In this document: positions 1 through 7,938 of the stretch, one piece after another | How the letters are laid out: every line of letters begins with the position of its first letter | Numbering within the stretch: position 1 is the stretch's first letter | DNA from: Marinococcus luteus_A | GTDB lineage: Bacteria; Bacillota; Bacilli; Bacillales; Marinococcaceae | Assembly: GCF_034497705.1 (NCBI RefSeq) | Contig: NZ_JAXRUV010000004.1 | Span: 124,001-188,000, forward strand | DNA length: 64,000 nucleotides | Direction: 5' to 3' | Notes under the pieces: model-generated | Databases searched by the model: none | Seen by the model: the letters and a program-made list of their open reading frames with translations, nothing else | Told to the model about the DNA's origin: nothing | Made by a program: the position numbers and the translations under genes

Positions 1-254
1 TTATCTTCTTTTTTTACTATACTTTCCGGATACACATGAATACTGTCAAAAAGCCGCTTGCGCGCCGAAAAGGCATAAACTGCCTGCGGTGTTTTCACTT
101 GAAGCTTCTGCGGGTCACCCTCTTCGATAACCTCTGCGTTGATAATGTCCTCGTACAGGAATTCCTGAAGCATTTTAGCCGTTAACCGCCGGTTGGCCTC
201 CTCCCAGTGCAGCTGTTGGACAGATTCTGTGGACTCCGCCGTATATGAATTCAT
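1..254 (-). CDS. IucA/IucC-family siderophore synthetase, N-terminal fragment
   Basis: The reading frame opens with ATG at 254 after an AAGGAAGG ribosome binding site and runs off the window edge after 84 codons, so only the N-terminus is visible. The fragment (MNSYTAESTESVQQLHWEEA at the start, later QKLQVKTPQAVYAFSARKRL) resembles the start of NIS synthetases. Its position as the last gene after decarboxylase, synthetase, acetyltransferase and monooxygenase matches rhbF of the rhizobactin 1021 cluster. The expected role is the ATP-dependent second condensation of N-hydroxy-N-acetyl diamine with a citrate half-molecule. The fold-specific motifs lie outside the window, so the call rests largely on context. 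Confidence 0.7.
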   Translation of the reverse strand, partial: MNSYTAESTESVQQLHWEEANRRLTAKMLQEFLYEDIINAEVIEEGDPQKLQVKTPQAVYAFSARKRLFDSIHVYPESIVKKED

Positions 255-294
255 CTGCTTCCTTCCTTTCTTTTTAATATTATGGTGTACAGCT

Positions 295-1605
295 TCACAC
301 GATAACCCCGGCCTTTTCTCTCTTAAATTGCTGAAAGACATTTTCAGACCGGACGGGGTAAACGTCCCGGTTTGCGATTTGGTTAATAATAACCGCGTTC
401 CGGTGAGCTCCAAGCCCGAGGTCCGGCGCTCCGACACCGTGCGTATGCATTTCGCCGTTTTGGATAAAAACATGGCGATTTTTCTCAGCCTGCACTGCTC
501 GGTACTTTTCATCAATTTGCAGACGCCCGCGCTCATCACGCTGCAGATACGCTTCGATTCCTTTTAGAAATGGCTGTGGAGATGGCTGATAGCCTGTCGC
601 AGCGATTAGCGCTTCTGTTTCTTCCGTATACTCAGTACTGTAGTTAACTTCCTTCAAAAACAGCTTTATATCGCCAGCAGGCGTACTCTCCATACTCGTA
701 AGTTCCGTATTTGCCTGAAGAACTATGTCCCGGCTTTCCCCTCCAATTGTCTGCTCATACAGCTCGTCGTATACGGCCGCAATCGTATCAGCGCTGATCC
801 CTTTATACAGAAGATCCTGCTTCTGGAGCAGCTCCTCCTTTGTACCAGGGTCAAGATGGTAAAAATAACTGGTATAATCCGGCGAAAAATGTTCAAGTCC
901 GAGCTTGGAATATTCCATAGGGAAAAACCCAGATGACCTCGTATACCAGCGCAGGCTGAATCCATATTCCGGCCGGTTCTTTAACAGATCGAGAAAAACC
1001 TCAGCGGCGCTCTGACCGGAGCCTGCCACCGTGATGCTCTGTTTTTGGAGCAATTCATTCCGGCGGTACCGGTAGTCTGCAGAGTGGCAGACACTTCTTC
1101 CTTTTTCCATCCATGAGGGAAGCGCCGGTGTCGTGCCGGTACCCATTACTACATGCCGGGAATAGAAGCACTCACTTTTCCCTGCAACAGTATTTTCTGT
1201 TTCCACTTTATACAGACCGTTCTCCTTCAGAAAATCCACCTGGACAACCCGCTGCCCAAACCGGCAGGAGGAAAGCTTTTCAGCTGCCCACCGGCAATAG
1301 TCATTGTATTCGCGACGCGGAATATGAAATTTCTCATAGAAATAAAAATGATATAATCTCTCCTTTTCCTGCAAGTACTGTAAAAAGGAATAAGGACTTT
1401 TTGGGTCAGCCAGCGTAACCAGATCTGCAAGAAATGGAACCTGAAGGCTGGTGCCGTCGAGCAGCATGCCGCCGTGCCATTCAAACCTATCATTTTCATC
1501 CAGAAATAGACCATTCACTTCCGGCACATTTTCCACAAGTGCCGCCATTCCCAGGTTAAACGGTCCAATTCCTATCCCAACCACATCGTATATTTCCTCA
1601 GTCAT
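295..1605 (-). CDS. Flavin-dependent diamine/lysine N-hydroxylase (IucD/RhbE-type)
   Basis: This is a SidA/IucD/PvdA-family monooxygenase that N-hydroxylates the terminal amine of a diamine before hydroxamate formation, using FAD and NADPH. Visible motifs are the N-terminal FAD-binding GIGIGPFNLGMAAL, the NADPH-binding VAGSGQSAAE near residue 200 and the C-terminal ATGYQPS. The 436-residue length is normal for the family. A longer frame begins at 1623, but AAGGAGGAG lies inside that extension and is correctly spaced from the ATG at 1605, which starts MTEEIYDVVG. The start overlaps the end of the acetyltransferase gene by 8 bp, implying translational coupling. The substrate (1,3-diaminopropane or cadaverine) cannot be told from sequence alone. 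Confidence 0.9.
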   Translation of the reverse strand: MTEEIYDVVGIGIGPFNLGMAALVENVPEVNGLFLDENDRFEWHGGMLLDGTSLQVPFLADLVTLADPKSPYSFLQYLQEKERLYHFYFYEKFHIPRREYNDYCRWAAEKLSSCRFGQRVVQVDFLKENGLYKVETENTVAGKSECFYSRHVVMGTGTTPALPSWMEKGRSVCHSADYRYRRNELLQKQSITVAGSGQSAAEVFLDLLKNRPEYGFSLRWYTRSSGFFPMEYSKLGLEHFSPDYTSYFYHLDPGTKEELLQKQDLLYKGISADTIAAVYDELYEQTIGGESRDIVLQANTELTSMESTPAGDIKLFLKEVNYSTEYTEETEALIAATGYQPSPQPFLKGIEAYLQRDERGRLQIDEKYRAVQAEKNRHVFIQNGEMHTHGVGAPDLGLGAHRNAVIINQIANRDVYPVRSENVFQQFKREKAGVIV

Positions 1606-2185
1606 CGTGGTCTCCTCCTTCATATGCCCTGCGGGTGCAGACCATCAAAAGCCCACGTTTGTCAGGCAGATCCACCGGCTTTACAGGCTCAAAGCCTGCT
1701 TTTTTAAACACATGAATCATTTTGCCATTGGTAATATCAGGCTCAGCGATCACCCGATTTGTCTCTGGTTGCTGAAACTGCATCGAAAGCATAGCTTTTA
1801 AAAGCGGCAAGGCAAGTCCCCTGCCCGTTTCTTCAGGCGGCCCAATCAAAAGGTGCACGCCCTGATCTGCCGGTTCCGCCTCGTAATAAGAACCAATTAT
1901 GTCATCTGCTGCCCAATACACCTCCCAGTAGCTGACCGGGCGGCCATCAAGCTCTCCGATATATAGCGATTGATGATTATCCGCAAGTGCCTTTTGAAGA
2001 TGCGCTTGATAGCTGCTTTTACTTATATTCAGCTGCCAGAACGGTACGACATGCGCCTGGTGCATCCAGCCGTGCAGAAGATGCAGATCGGATTGTACAT
2101 CCACCTCACGAAACTGAATGCATTCATCCAGCTCTTCTCCCGACTCCCGGTTAAAAATATGGGGATTAGATTGTTTGGCGTTCAT
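1598..2185 (-). CDS. Siderophore N-acyltransferase (IucB/RhbD-like, GNAT fold)
   Basis: The 195-residue protein belongs to the siderophore acetyltransferase group related to IucB/DesC/RhbD, which acetylates (or acylates) the N-hydroxy-diamine to give the hydroxamate. Family-like segments include VVPFWQLN, YIGELDGRPVSYWEVYWA, GVHLLIGPPEETGRGLALPLL (acyl-CoA-binding region) and a C-terminal IAEPDITNGKMIHVFKKAGF. The gene overlaps the upstream synthetase by 20 bp and the downstream monooxygenase by 8 bp, consistent with a tightly coupled operon. An AAAGGAG motif lies upstream of ATG 2185. Acetyl-CoA as donor is inferred from the operon type. Confidence 0.85.
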   Translation of the reverse strand: MNAKQSNPHIFNRESGEELDECIQFREVDVQSDLHLLHGWMHQAHVVPFWQLNISKSSYQAHLQKALADNHQSLYIGELDGRPVSYWEVYWAADDIIGSYYEAEPADQGVHLLIGPPEETGRGLALPLLKAMLSMQFQQPETNRVIAEPDITNGKMIHVFKKAGFEPVKPVDLPDKRGLLMVCTRRAYEGGDHDD

Positions 2186-3923
2186 GCTGCATGCACTCCT
2201 TTGCAGTCAGTGGGTTTGAAATATGGATATACACAGACTGTTCAGCAAGGGAGCCGACCAATTCGTCCATGTCGAAAAAGCGGGTCAGCAGATTACCCTT
2301 GGATGGGATTTTTTCATGTTCAAGAAGACTCTCGGTCAAGGCGGAACGGCCGAATGCTTTTTCCGCATCTTCAAGCTCTTCGCGCAGTATTTGCAGCAAA
2401 TCCGCTTCTTCAATCAGTCCTGAAGCTCCGAAGCCGTTAATCAGCCCAAACAAATGGTTGATAAAAAAATAGTAACGAAAGCGTTCATCTGCAATGTCAT
2501 CTGCGCACACAGTATCACTTGAAGCGTTCAACTCCGGCACGTATTCTTTTAAGTGTGCTTCCTTCGAGCGTGCAAAATAGTAGCCTTGATTGTCCCGGTA
2601 ATAAAACACCTGCGGATAGCCGCCGGTAAAACGTACGACGGAATTCTGCTGATGGGCTTCAAGTGCAATGCCATGAGTCATATACAGCCAGAGCATCGGA
2701 TGCAGGGAAATTGATAAATACTGCCGGAACCAGTCCCGGCTTACTTCAGCAGTGCTCCGGTCTTCCTCCCGGGCGAGGCGGCGGATCAGATTACCGAGCA
2801 TACTTCCTTCTCCGTACGCATCGTGCACAAGCCCGGCAGCCAGTGACACCTGATCGTCCATGTCTTCCTGAAACGGATTGCGCCGGATAATCGTTTCAAG
2901 ACCTGTTTCTTCTTCACCTTTAAGGGCGATATATGCCGGATCACGAACAATTTCAAAACCTGGGAAAAACCGAGCTGTCTCTTGTCCAATCCGGCTTTGC
3001 ATCAGCTTTTCTACTTCTACGCCGCGCGCCAGTTCTTTTTTTTGATTGACGCGCAGGGAATTGGTAACCTTCACCGGAATTGAGACTTTGAACATATACG
3101 GGGACTGCTCGTGATAAAGGGTCCGGATCGAGGAAGTCGCTGTAAAGCTCCGGCCAGCCGGGCCAAGATAGTCTAATTCACCCTGCTCTATCTTCCGCTG
3201 AATGGATTTCTGCCGGAGCATGGCCTCTGCCTGAAGTGGATGCACCGGGAGCAGGGCATATCCATCATCCAGACGGCAATAGTCCTCTTTAAATAATGCC
3301 TCTGTCTCCGGAGCATTTAGGAGCTCGTTTTTTACGATAGCCGACGCACTTTCTTTTTCCATCGATGCTTCCTCTACCTGCTCGGATGGCGCCCGGAAAT
3401 AATGCAGCTGAAAGCGGCCTTTTGTTTCCGGCGAATAGAGGTTTCTTTCCTTTTCGCGTTCCATTCCCTGCCGGCTTTTAGGGGTCGGATGCAGCAGATG
3501 CCCGAGCAGAAGGGCCTGTTCTGAATCAATGTAGCGGGTGAGGAGTTCACCCTTCTCCTCTTTGCGTGCTTCCAAAAACAGCTCTGTGAGCTCAAAGCTC
3601 TGCAGCACCCGCTGCATCATCTCTTCCTTCCCTCCTTTATCACCATATTCAAGCGAAAGCTCCTTCAAAAGCAAAGTCCCGGTGGTCAGCACATCCAGTT
3701 CAAGCAGAGAACTGCTTTCGCTGGTTCTATAAAAAAGCGGAAAGTGAAAGATATGCCGGTGGGTCAGGGATCGGTACTTCACTGGAAGGACCAGCTCGAT
3801 GTTCTGACGGGAGAGCTCCACGCGACATTCCGCCTCTCCCCAGACACCGCTTCCGGTTTCGCGCAAATAACAATTGATAAAGCTCTGCATCGAAGCTTCT
3901 GCTGCTTTCTGTTTAAAATTCAT
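2166..3923 (-). CDS. IucA/IucC-family NIS siderophore synthetase (RhbC-like)
   Basis: This 585-residue protein is a complete NRPS-independent siderophore synthetase, which adenylates a citrate carboxyl and couples it to a hydroxamate amine. Recognisable segments are GHLLHPTPKSRQGM near residue 150, LLPVHPLQAE near 240, TATSSIRTLYH and KVSIPVKVTNSLRVN in the ATP/substrate region, then a C-terminal FerR/FhuF-like region. A frame extends to 3968, but AAGGAGG followed by AAAAGGG points to the ATG at 3923 (MNFKQKAAEAS). The first 11 bp overlap the decarboxylase gene. With the partial synthetase at the window start, the operon carries two synthetases, as expected for an asymmetrically built citrate dihydroxamate such as schizokinen. 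Confidence 0.9.
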   Translation of the reverse strand: MNFKQKAAEASMQSFINCYLRETGSGVWGEAECRVELSRQNIELVLPVKYRSLTHRHIFHFPLFYRTSESSSLLELDVLTTGTLLLKELSLEYGDKGGKEEMMQRVLQSFELTELFLEARKEEKGELLTRYIDSEQALLLGHLLHPTPKSRQGMEREKERNLYSPETKGRFQLHYFRAPSEQVEEASMEKESASAIVKNELLNAPETEALFKEDYCRLDDGYALLPVHPLQAEAMLRQKSIQRKIEQGELDYLGPAGRSFTATSSIRTLYHEQSPYMFKVSIPVKVTNSLRVNQKKELARGVEVEKLMQSRIGQETARFFPGFEIVRDPAYIALKGEEETGLETIIRRNPFQEDMDDQVSLAAGLVHDAYGEGSMLGNLIRRLAREEDRSTAEVSRDWFRQYLSISLHPMLWLYMTHGIALEAHQQNSVVRFTGGYPQVFYYRDNQGYYFARSKEAHLKEYVPELNASSDTVCADDIADERFRYYFFINHLFGLINGFGASGLIEEADLLQILREELEDAEKAFGRSALTESLLEHEKIPSKGNLLTRFFDMDELVGSLAEQSVYIHISNPLTAKECMQHERQTI

Positions 3924-5427
3924 CCCTTTTCCTCCTTCGTAAAACTTCAATTTCCCGTCCTGCTTCAATGACCGCCTGAATTACATGATCAATATCTTTT
4001 TCTGTCGTTAAAGGGTTCAGCAGAGTGCACTTTAAAAACTGTCTGCCGTCTATTTTTGTTTTGGCAATAACCGCTTCGCCTGAAGCATATAATTGCTGCT
4101 GGATTTCTCTATTGATCTCGTCCTCTTCCACTTTTTCAAAAGAATTTTCTGTGCAGTATTTAAACACTACTGCATTCATTTCCGGCTTCAGTACCAGATA
4201 CAGCGCCGGCTCGTCGCTAATTTTTTCTGCGAGACGCCCGGCCATTTTTAACCCATGGCCAATCATTTCTGCCCACTTTTCCGTGCCGAGGGTGCGGAGT
4301 GTCATCAATATTTTAAGTGCATCGAAGCGGCGGGTCGTCTGCATCGAATAGTCCACGAGGTTAGTAAAGCCCTCATCCCTGTCATCCTCTGGATTCAAAT
4401 ACTCCGCCCCGTGTCTGATAAAACGAAAACTATCCTGGCTCCTAACCAAAAAAGCTCCGCAGCTGACTGGCTGATAGAATAATTTATGAAAATCTACTGC
4501 CAGGGAATCTGCGTTCTGCATTCCTTCAAGTTTGGCAGTTTGATCACTGCATAGCGCTAAAGCCCCGCCAAATGCTGCGTCCACATGCATCCATAGATTT
4601 TCTTTATTGGCCGTATGCTGAATGTCATCGAGCGGGTCAATGCTTCCAAAGTCAGTAGTGCCGGCAGTAGCTACTATGGCAAACGGATGATCACCGGAGT
4701 CCCTCGCCTCCTGAATGAAGGCTTCAAGCTTTTCGATGTTCATTTTTTTGTGCTCATCTGTCGGCACCCCTACTACTGACCGCTCTCCCAGACCAAGCTG
4801 AACAGCCGATTTTTTTACTGTAAAGTGTGCTTCCTCTGAACAGAAAACTTTAAATCGGGCTGCTTCCGGAGGAAGGCCATCGGCTTTCACATCATGTGAC
4901 AATTCCCGGGCGCAGTATTGATCTCTTGCAAGCAGCAGCCCCATAAAATTCGACTGAGTGCCTCCAGTCGTGAATGTTCCCGCTGCCGTCTGAGGCAGCT
5001 GATACAATTCGCACAGCCAGTTCACTACCTCTGTCTCCACTGTTGTCGCCGCCGGACTTTGATCCCAGGAGTCCATCGATTGATTTAAAGCACTCACGAT
5101 TAAATCCGCGCACACCCCGGACAAAAGCGGCGGGCAGTGCAGATGCGCCATTGCGTGGGGGTGGCTGATGTTTAAAGAGCTTTTCATAACATGCTCCATT
5201 ACTTCGTCAAGCACACTATCAAAGGCATGTTCATGCTCTATGCCGTGAAAGAATTGCTTCACCTGCGGCTCTGCTGCTCCGAATACAGGTCTGTCACTTT
5301 CATTGAAAAATTCTGTTATATAGGCAGAAGTCCGGGTTAACGTATCAAGGATTCTGCCCTTATCACCGATATTGGTTAAAAATTCATTATCAAATGCGGT
5401 ATGCGACTCTTCCTTTACAACCGGCAT
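3913..5427 (-). CDS. PLP-dependent diamine-forming decarboxylase (RhbB/DesA-like)
   Basis: This 504-residue group II PLP decarboxylase should make the siderophore diamine from an amino acid. The visible signature is HVDAAFGG (PLP-ring aspartate about D283) and the Schiff-base lysine in VDFHK (about K315), with the phosphate-binding TFTTGGTQSN near 150-160. It is the first gene of the operon, with GGAGGAGA before ATG 5427. RhbB uses L-2,4-diaminobutyrate to give 1,3-diaminopropane; DesA uses lysine to give cadaverine. Two synthetases plus an acetyltransferase favour the RhbB/schizokinen type, but this is inference. The aminotransferase rhbA, which precedes rhbB in the rhizobactin cluster, is not here. 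Confidence 0.87.
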   Translation of the reverse strand: MPVVKEESHTAFDNEFLTNIGDKGRILDTLTRTSAYITEFFNESDRPVFGAAEPQVKQFFHGIEHEHAFDSVLDEVMEHVMKSSLNISHPHAMAHLHCPPLLSGVCADLIVSALNQSMDSWDQSPAATTVETEVVNWLCELYQLPQTAAGTFTTGGTQSNFMGLLLARDQYCARELSHDVKADGLPPEAARFKVFCSEEAHFTVKKSAVQLGLGERSVVGVPTDEHKKMNIEKLEAFIQEARDSGDHPFAIVATAGTTDFGSIDPLDDIQHTANKENLWMHVDAAFGGALALCSDQTAKLEGMQNADSLAVDFHKLFYQPVSCGAFLVRSQDSFRFIRHGAEYLNPEDDRDEGFTNLVDYSMQTTRRFDALKILMTLRTLGTEKWAEMIGHGLKMAGRLAEKISDEPALYLVLKPEMNAVVFKYCTENSFEKVEEDEINREIQQQLYASGEAVIAKTKIDGRQFLKCTLLNPLTTEKDIDHVIQAVIEAGREIEVLRRRKRDEF

Positions 5428-5456
5428 ATCGTCTCCTCCATGATCTCTTATTTATA

Positions 5457-5475
5457 GATAATGAAAATCATTATC
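5457..5475. promoter_or_regulatory. Fur box, proximal to the siderophore operon
   Basis: GATAATGAAAATCATTATC matches the classical 19-bp Fur box with two differences, and the 7-1-7 form TGAAAATCATTATCA at 5462-5476 differs at one base. It lies 30 bp upstream of the decarboxylase start, where a bound repressor would block the promoter or early elongation. Confidence 0.85.
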
Positions 5476-5536
5476 AATTAAAATGAAAAAAATAAAAGCT
5501 TTATTACAAGCTCTTGATTACAATGTACACACTAAT

Positions 5537-5551
5537 TGAAAATGATTATCA
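5537..5551. promoter_or_regulatory. Fur box, distal
   Basis: TGAAAATGATTATCA matches the Bacillus 7-1-7 Fur consensus with one difference. It lies 61 bp beyond the proximal box, in the stretch shared by the siderophore operon and the divergent PRC-barrel gene. Two strong boxes support iron repression of the operon. It could also affect the rightward gene, but that is uncertain. Confidence 0.8.
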
Positions 5552-5745
5552 AAGTCAACAACTGCTTTGGAATTGATACAAAGGTTGGTATCGGCCAGTT
5601 GAACGGTTTAGGTCTATTACCCTTTCTCCTGTCCAAATAGCGACTTAATATTCACCTGTTTTTAAGAGCTCATGTCGTTAGTTTAAAAACACCCCTATCA
5701 GGTAATAAGCCGGGTATCAATAACTATTATCAGGAGGTGCAGCAA

Positions 5746-6558
5746 TTGCTCGTACGTACAAAAGATTTTCAAGCATTTTGGATTTCAGCCACTGATGAAG
5801 AAGCAATCGGCTCCATTTCCGATGTCTATTTCGACTCCCGAGGCGAATGGAAGGTACGGTTTCTCGTCGCAGATACCCGTGCATGGTTTGTCGGAGGAAA
5901 AGTCCTGCTAAGTCCCCAATTGATTAACCGGCTTGACCTGGCTGGCCAGGCCATTCAGATGAATGCTTCGAAAGACCAGATTAAAAACAGCCCGAAGCCG
6001 GACGAACATGAACCTATTTCCCGTTCGTATGAAGCTTCAGTGTTAAACTATTACAACCTGGAGCCTTATTGGATTCCAACAGCCGGAAGCACCGGCACCG
6101 GACCGGTCATGCCTGTAGGCGGGCCATTTGCCCCGATGGATGACGACGATAATAATCCGCGTCCTGCCCATGACACTGCTGTAACCGGTCCGGAAGAAAA
6201 TGAAATGGAAGCTGCCCGAAACAAAGAAGATTACTACCTGCAGAGTACGAAGGATCTCCGCGGCTATGATATCGATGTGAGCGGTGAAAACATCGGCACG
6301 ATCTCTGACGTGGTTTTTGACACAAACGACTGGAGTGTTCAGTTTATCGAAGTCGATACTGCCGGTGCACTGTCAAGTGACCACTCTCTCGTTCCAGTGG
6401 AATGGTTTAATCAGTTTAACGCCCTGGACGAAAGTGCAACTGCCAGTGTGAGCCGTGAAGCGGTGGAAAATTCACCTGATTACGAATCGTCCATGACGCT
6501 GACCGATGACTACGGCGAAGAAATCCGCCGTCACTTCGGCAGCCCCTCGAATAAATAA
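5746..6558 (+). CDS. PRC-barrel domain protein with two PRC units
   Basis: A longer GTG frame opens at 5737, but that codon lies on the AGGAGG ribosome binding site (5732-5737). The TTG at 5746, eight bases downstream, is the sensible start and gives 270 residues. Two PRC-barrel-like units are visible: residues about 1-80 (FQAFWISATDEEAIGSISDV and following) and about 160-250 (GYDIDVSGENIGTISDVVFD). They are joined by a Pro/Asp-rich linker. PRC-barrel proteins form small beta-barrels in photosynthetic reaction-centre H subunits, RimM and many uncharacterised bacterial proteins. No signal peptide or membrane segment is seen. The gene is divergent from the siderophore operon; its role is unknown. 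Confidence 0.75.
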   Translation: MLVRTKDFQAFWISATDEEAIGSISDVYFDSRGEWKVRFLVADTRAWFVGGKVLLSPQLINRLDLAGQAIQMNASKDQIKNSPKPDEHEPISRSYEASVLNYYNLEPYWIPTAGSTGTGPVMPVGGPFAPMDDDDNNPRPAHDTAVTGPEENEMEAARNKEDYYLQSTKDLRGYDIDVSGENIGTISDVVFDTNDWSVQFIEVDTAGALSSDHSLVPVEWFNQFNALDESATASVSREAVENSPDYESSMTLTDDYGEEIRRHFGSPSNK

Positions 6559-6567
6559 ATGAAATTT

Positions 6568-6597
6568 GCCCGCTGCTTAAATGCAGCGGGCTTTTTT
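6568..6597 (+). terminator. Rho-independent terminator after the PRC-barrel gene
   Basis: A nine-base stem (GCCCGCTGC with GCAGCGGGC) closes a six-base loop and is followed by six T residues. Confidence 0.9.
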
Positions 6598-6680
6598 ACA
6601 TCTGCCGGAACCCGAACCTGTGTGATATGTTAAAATAAATAAGCTAATAATCCTTCAAACAGCTCAGGAGTGGACTACCT

Positions 6681-7856
6681 ATGGATAAAAAAGATATTTC
6701 CGATCTTCGCAGGCAGTTGAAAACAGACAATGACCTGCTTACGATCTCCGATATTTTTAACGTTTACATAATGAAAGAAACGACCGATATTTATCACCAT
6801 CAGAGCCAGCCATTCGAAATGCTCGACAGTGATCAGCAGGAGCTGTTTATGGCCAACTTCAAAAAGGTCCTCACCGGGCAGCTGGATGAAAAGCTATTCG
6901 AGCTGAAATTTCAGCAGGACGCTGAAAATTCCAGCCAGCTCATTCTTCATAAAGGTCTCTTAAGCCGAAATGTCGAAGACTGGAAGGAACAGATGCTTCG
7001 CATGACCGAAAAAATGATTGAAGACCACCCTTATGAAAAGGACACCGTGATTACCTTTATCCGCGCCGAGTATTTAAAGCCGGCCAAACAGCGGAACGAG
7101 GAAGCAGAAACAAGCGGACGCGATGCGGTGTACACCAATTCCTTCATTCTCTGCAGCATCAATAAAACAGAAGAGCCGAAAAAAGAAATGCAGTTTGATT
7201 ACATTGAGAAGGAATTCAAATACAAGGTCGAGGCCGATCCAGTCATTGATCTTAAGCATCCGATGGCCGGCTTTTTGTTTCCCGCAATAACGGAAGGAGC
7301 CGCTGACGTCAATCATGTACTATACGCTGCTTCAAAGCCTAACGAACCCGACTACCGGTTTATCGAGGATGTGCTGAACGGCGAAGAAATCGTCACCGCC
7401 AAAGAAAACAAAACAGTATTTGAGGATATAGTGAGAGATGTGGTCGGCGACCAGATGAATCCCTCCACGCTTGCGAACGTCTACGGGGAAATTCACCGGG
7501 TCGTCGAAGAAAACGAAGAGGACGCCCCGCCGACCCTCGACTATAAAGATGTCGAACGGGTGCTTCAGCAGAGCGGCGAGCAGGTGGAGACCGACAAAGT
7601 AAAAACAGCCTTTCAGCGGGTTACCGATAACGAAACGTACGAGCTGAAAGCAAACAGCATCGTGCCGAAATACAATTCCAAATCCATTAAAATTAACACC
7701 AAAATCGCCAATATCGCGATCAGTCCGCAGGATCTGGAATACGTAAAACAGGTCAACTATCAGGGAAAACGCTGTATTATGATTGAGATTGAAGAGGACG
7801 CAGAGATTGAAGGCTTTAAAATGCTGCCGGAAGCCTTTGGCGAAGATACTCCGTAA
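6681..7856 (+). CDS. DUF4317-like protein
   Basis: The 391-residue protein begins MDKKDISDLRRQLKTDNDLL, the pattern I associate with the Firmicute family DUF4317. No signal peptide, membrane segment or catalytic motif is visible. It is rich in Glu, Asp and Lys, with a C-terminal beta-rich section (KSIKINTKIANIAISPQDLE). It stands alone between two terminators with its own CAGGAG ribosome binding site. Function is unknown for the family, and the assignment rests on overall resemblance. Confidence 0.7.
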   Translation: MDKKDISDLRRQLKTDNDLLTISDIFNVYIMKETTDIYHHQSQPFEMLDSDQQELFMANFKKVLTGQLDEKLFELKFQQDAENSSQLILHKGLLSRNVEDWKEQMLRMTEKMIEDHPYEKDTVITFIRAEYLKPAKQRNEEAETSGRDAVYTNSFILCSINKTEEPKKEMQFDYIEKEFKYKVEADPVIDLKHPMAGFLFPAITEGAADVNHVLYAASKPNEPDYRFIEDVLNGEEIVTAKENKTVFEDIVRDVVGDQMNPSTLANVYGEIHRVVEENEEDAPPTLDYKDVERVLQQSGEQVETDKVKTAFQRVTDNETYELKANSIVPKYNSKSIKINTKIANIAISPQDLEYVKQVNYQGKRCIMIEIEEDAEIEGFKMLPEAFGEDTP

Positions 7857-7860
7857 TAGA

Positions 7861-7897
7861 ACAAGGAAGGCCCCGGGCGGGACCTTCCTTGTTTCTT
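7861..7897 (+). terminator. Rho-independent terminator
   Basis: ACAAGGAAGG pairs with CCTTCCTTGT around a GC-rich loop, followed by a short T-rich tail. It lies 4 bp after the DUF4317-like gene and may also serve the convergent methyltransferase gene. Confidence 0.8.
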
Positions 7898-7938
7898 AAT
7901 ATACAGCTGTCCCGGCGGCGTTTTTTGCATACTACCTC

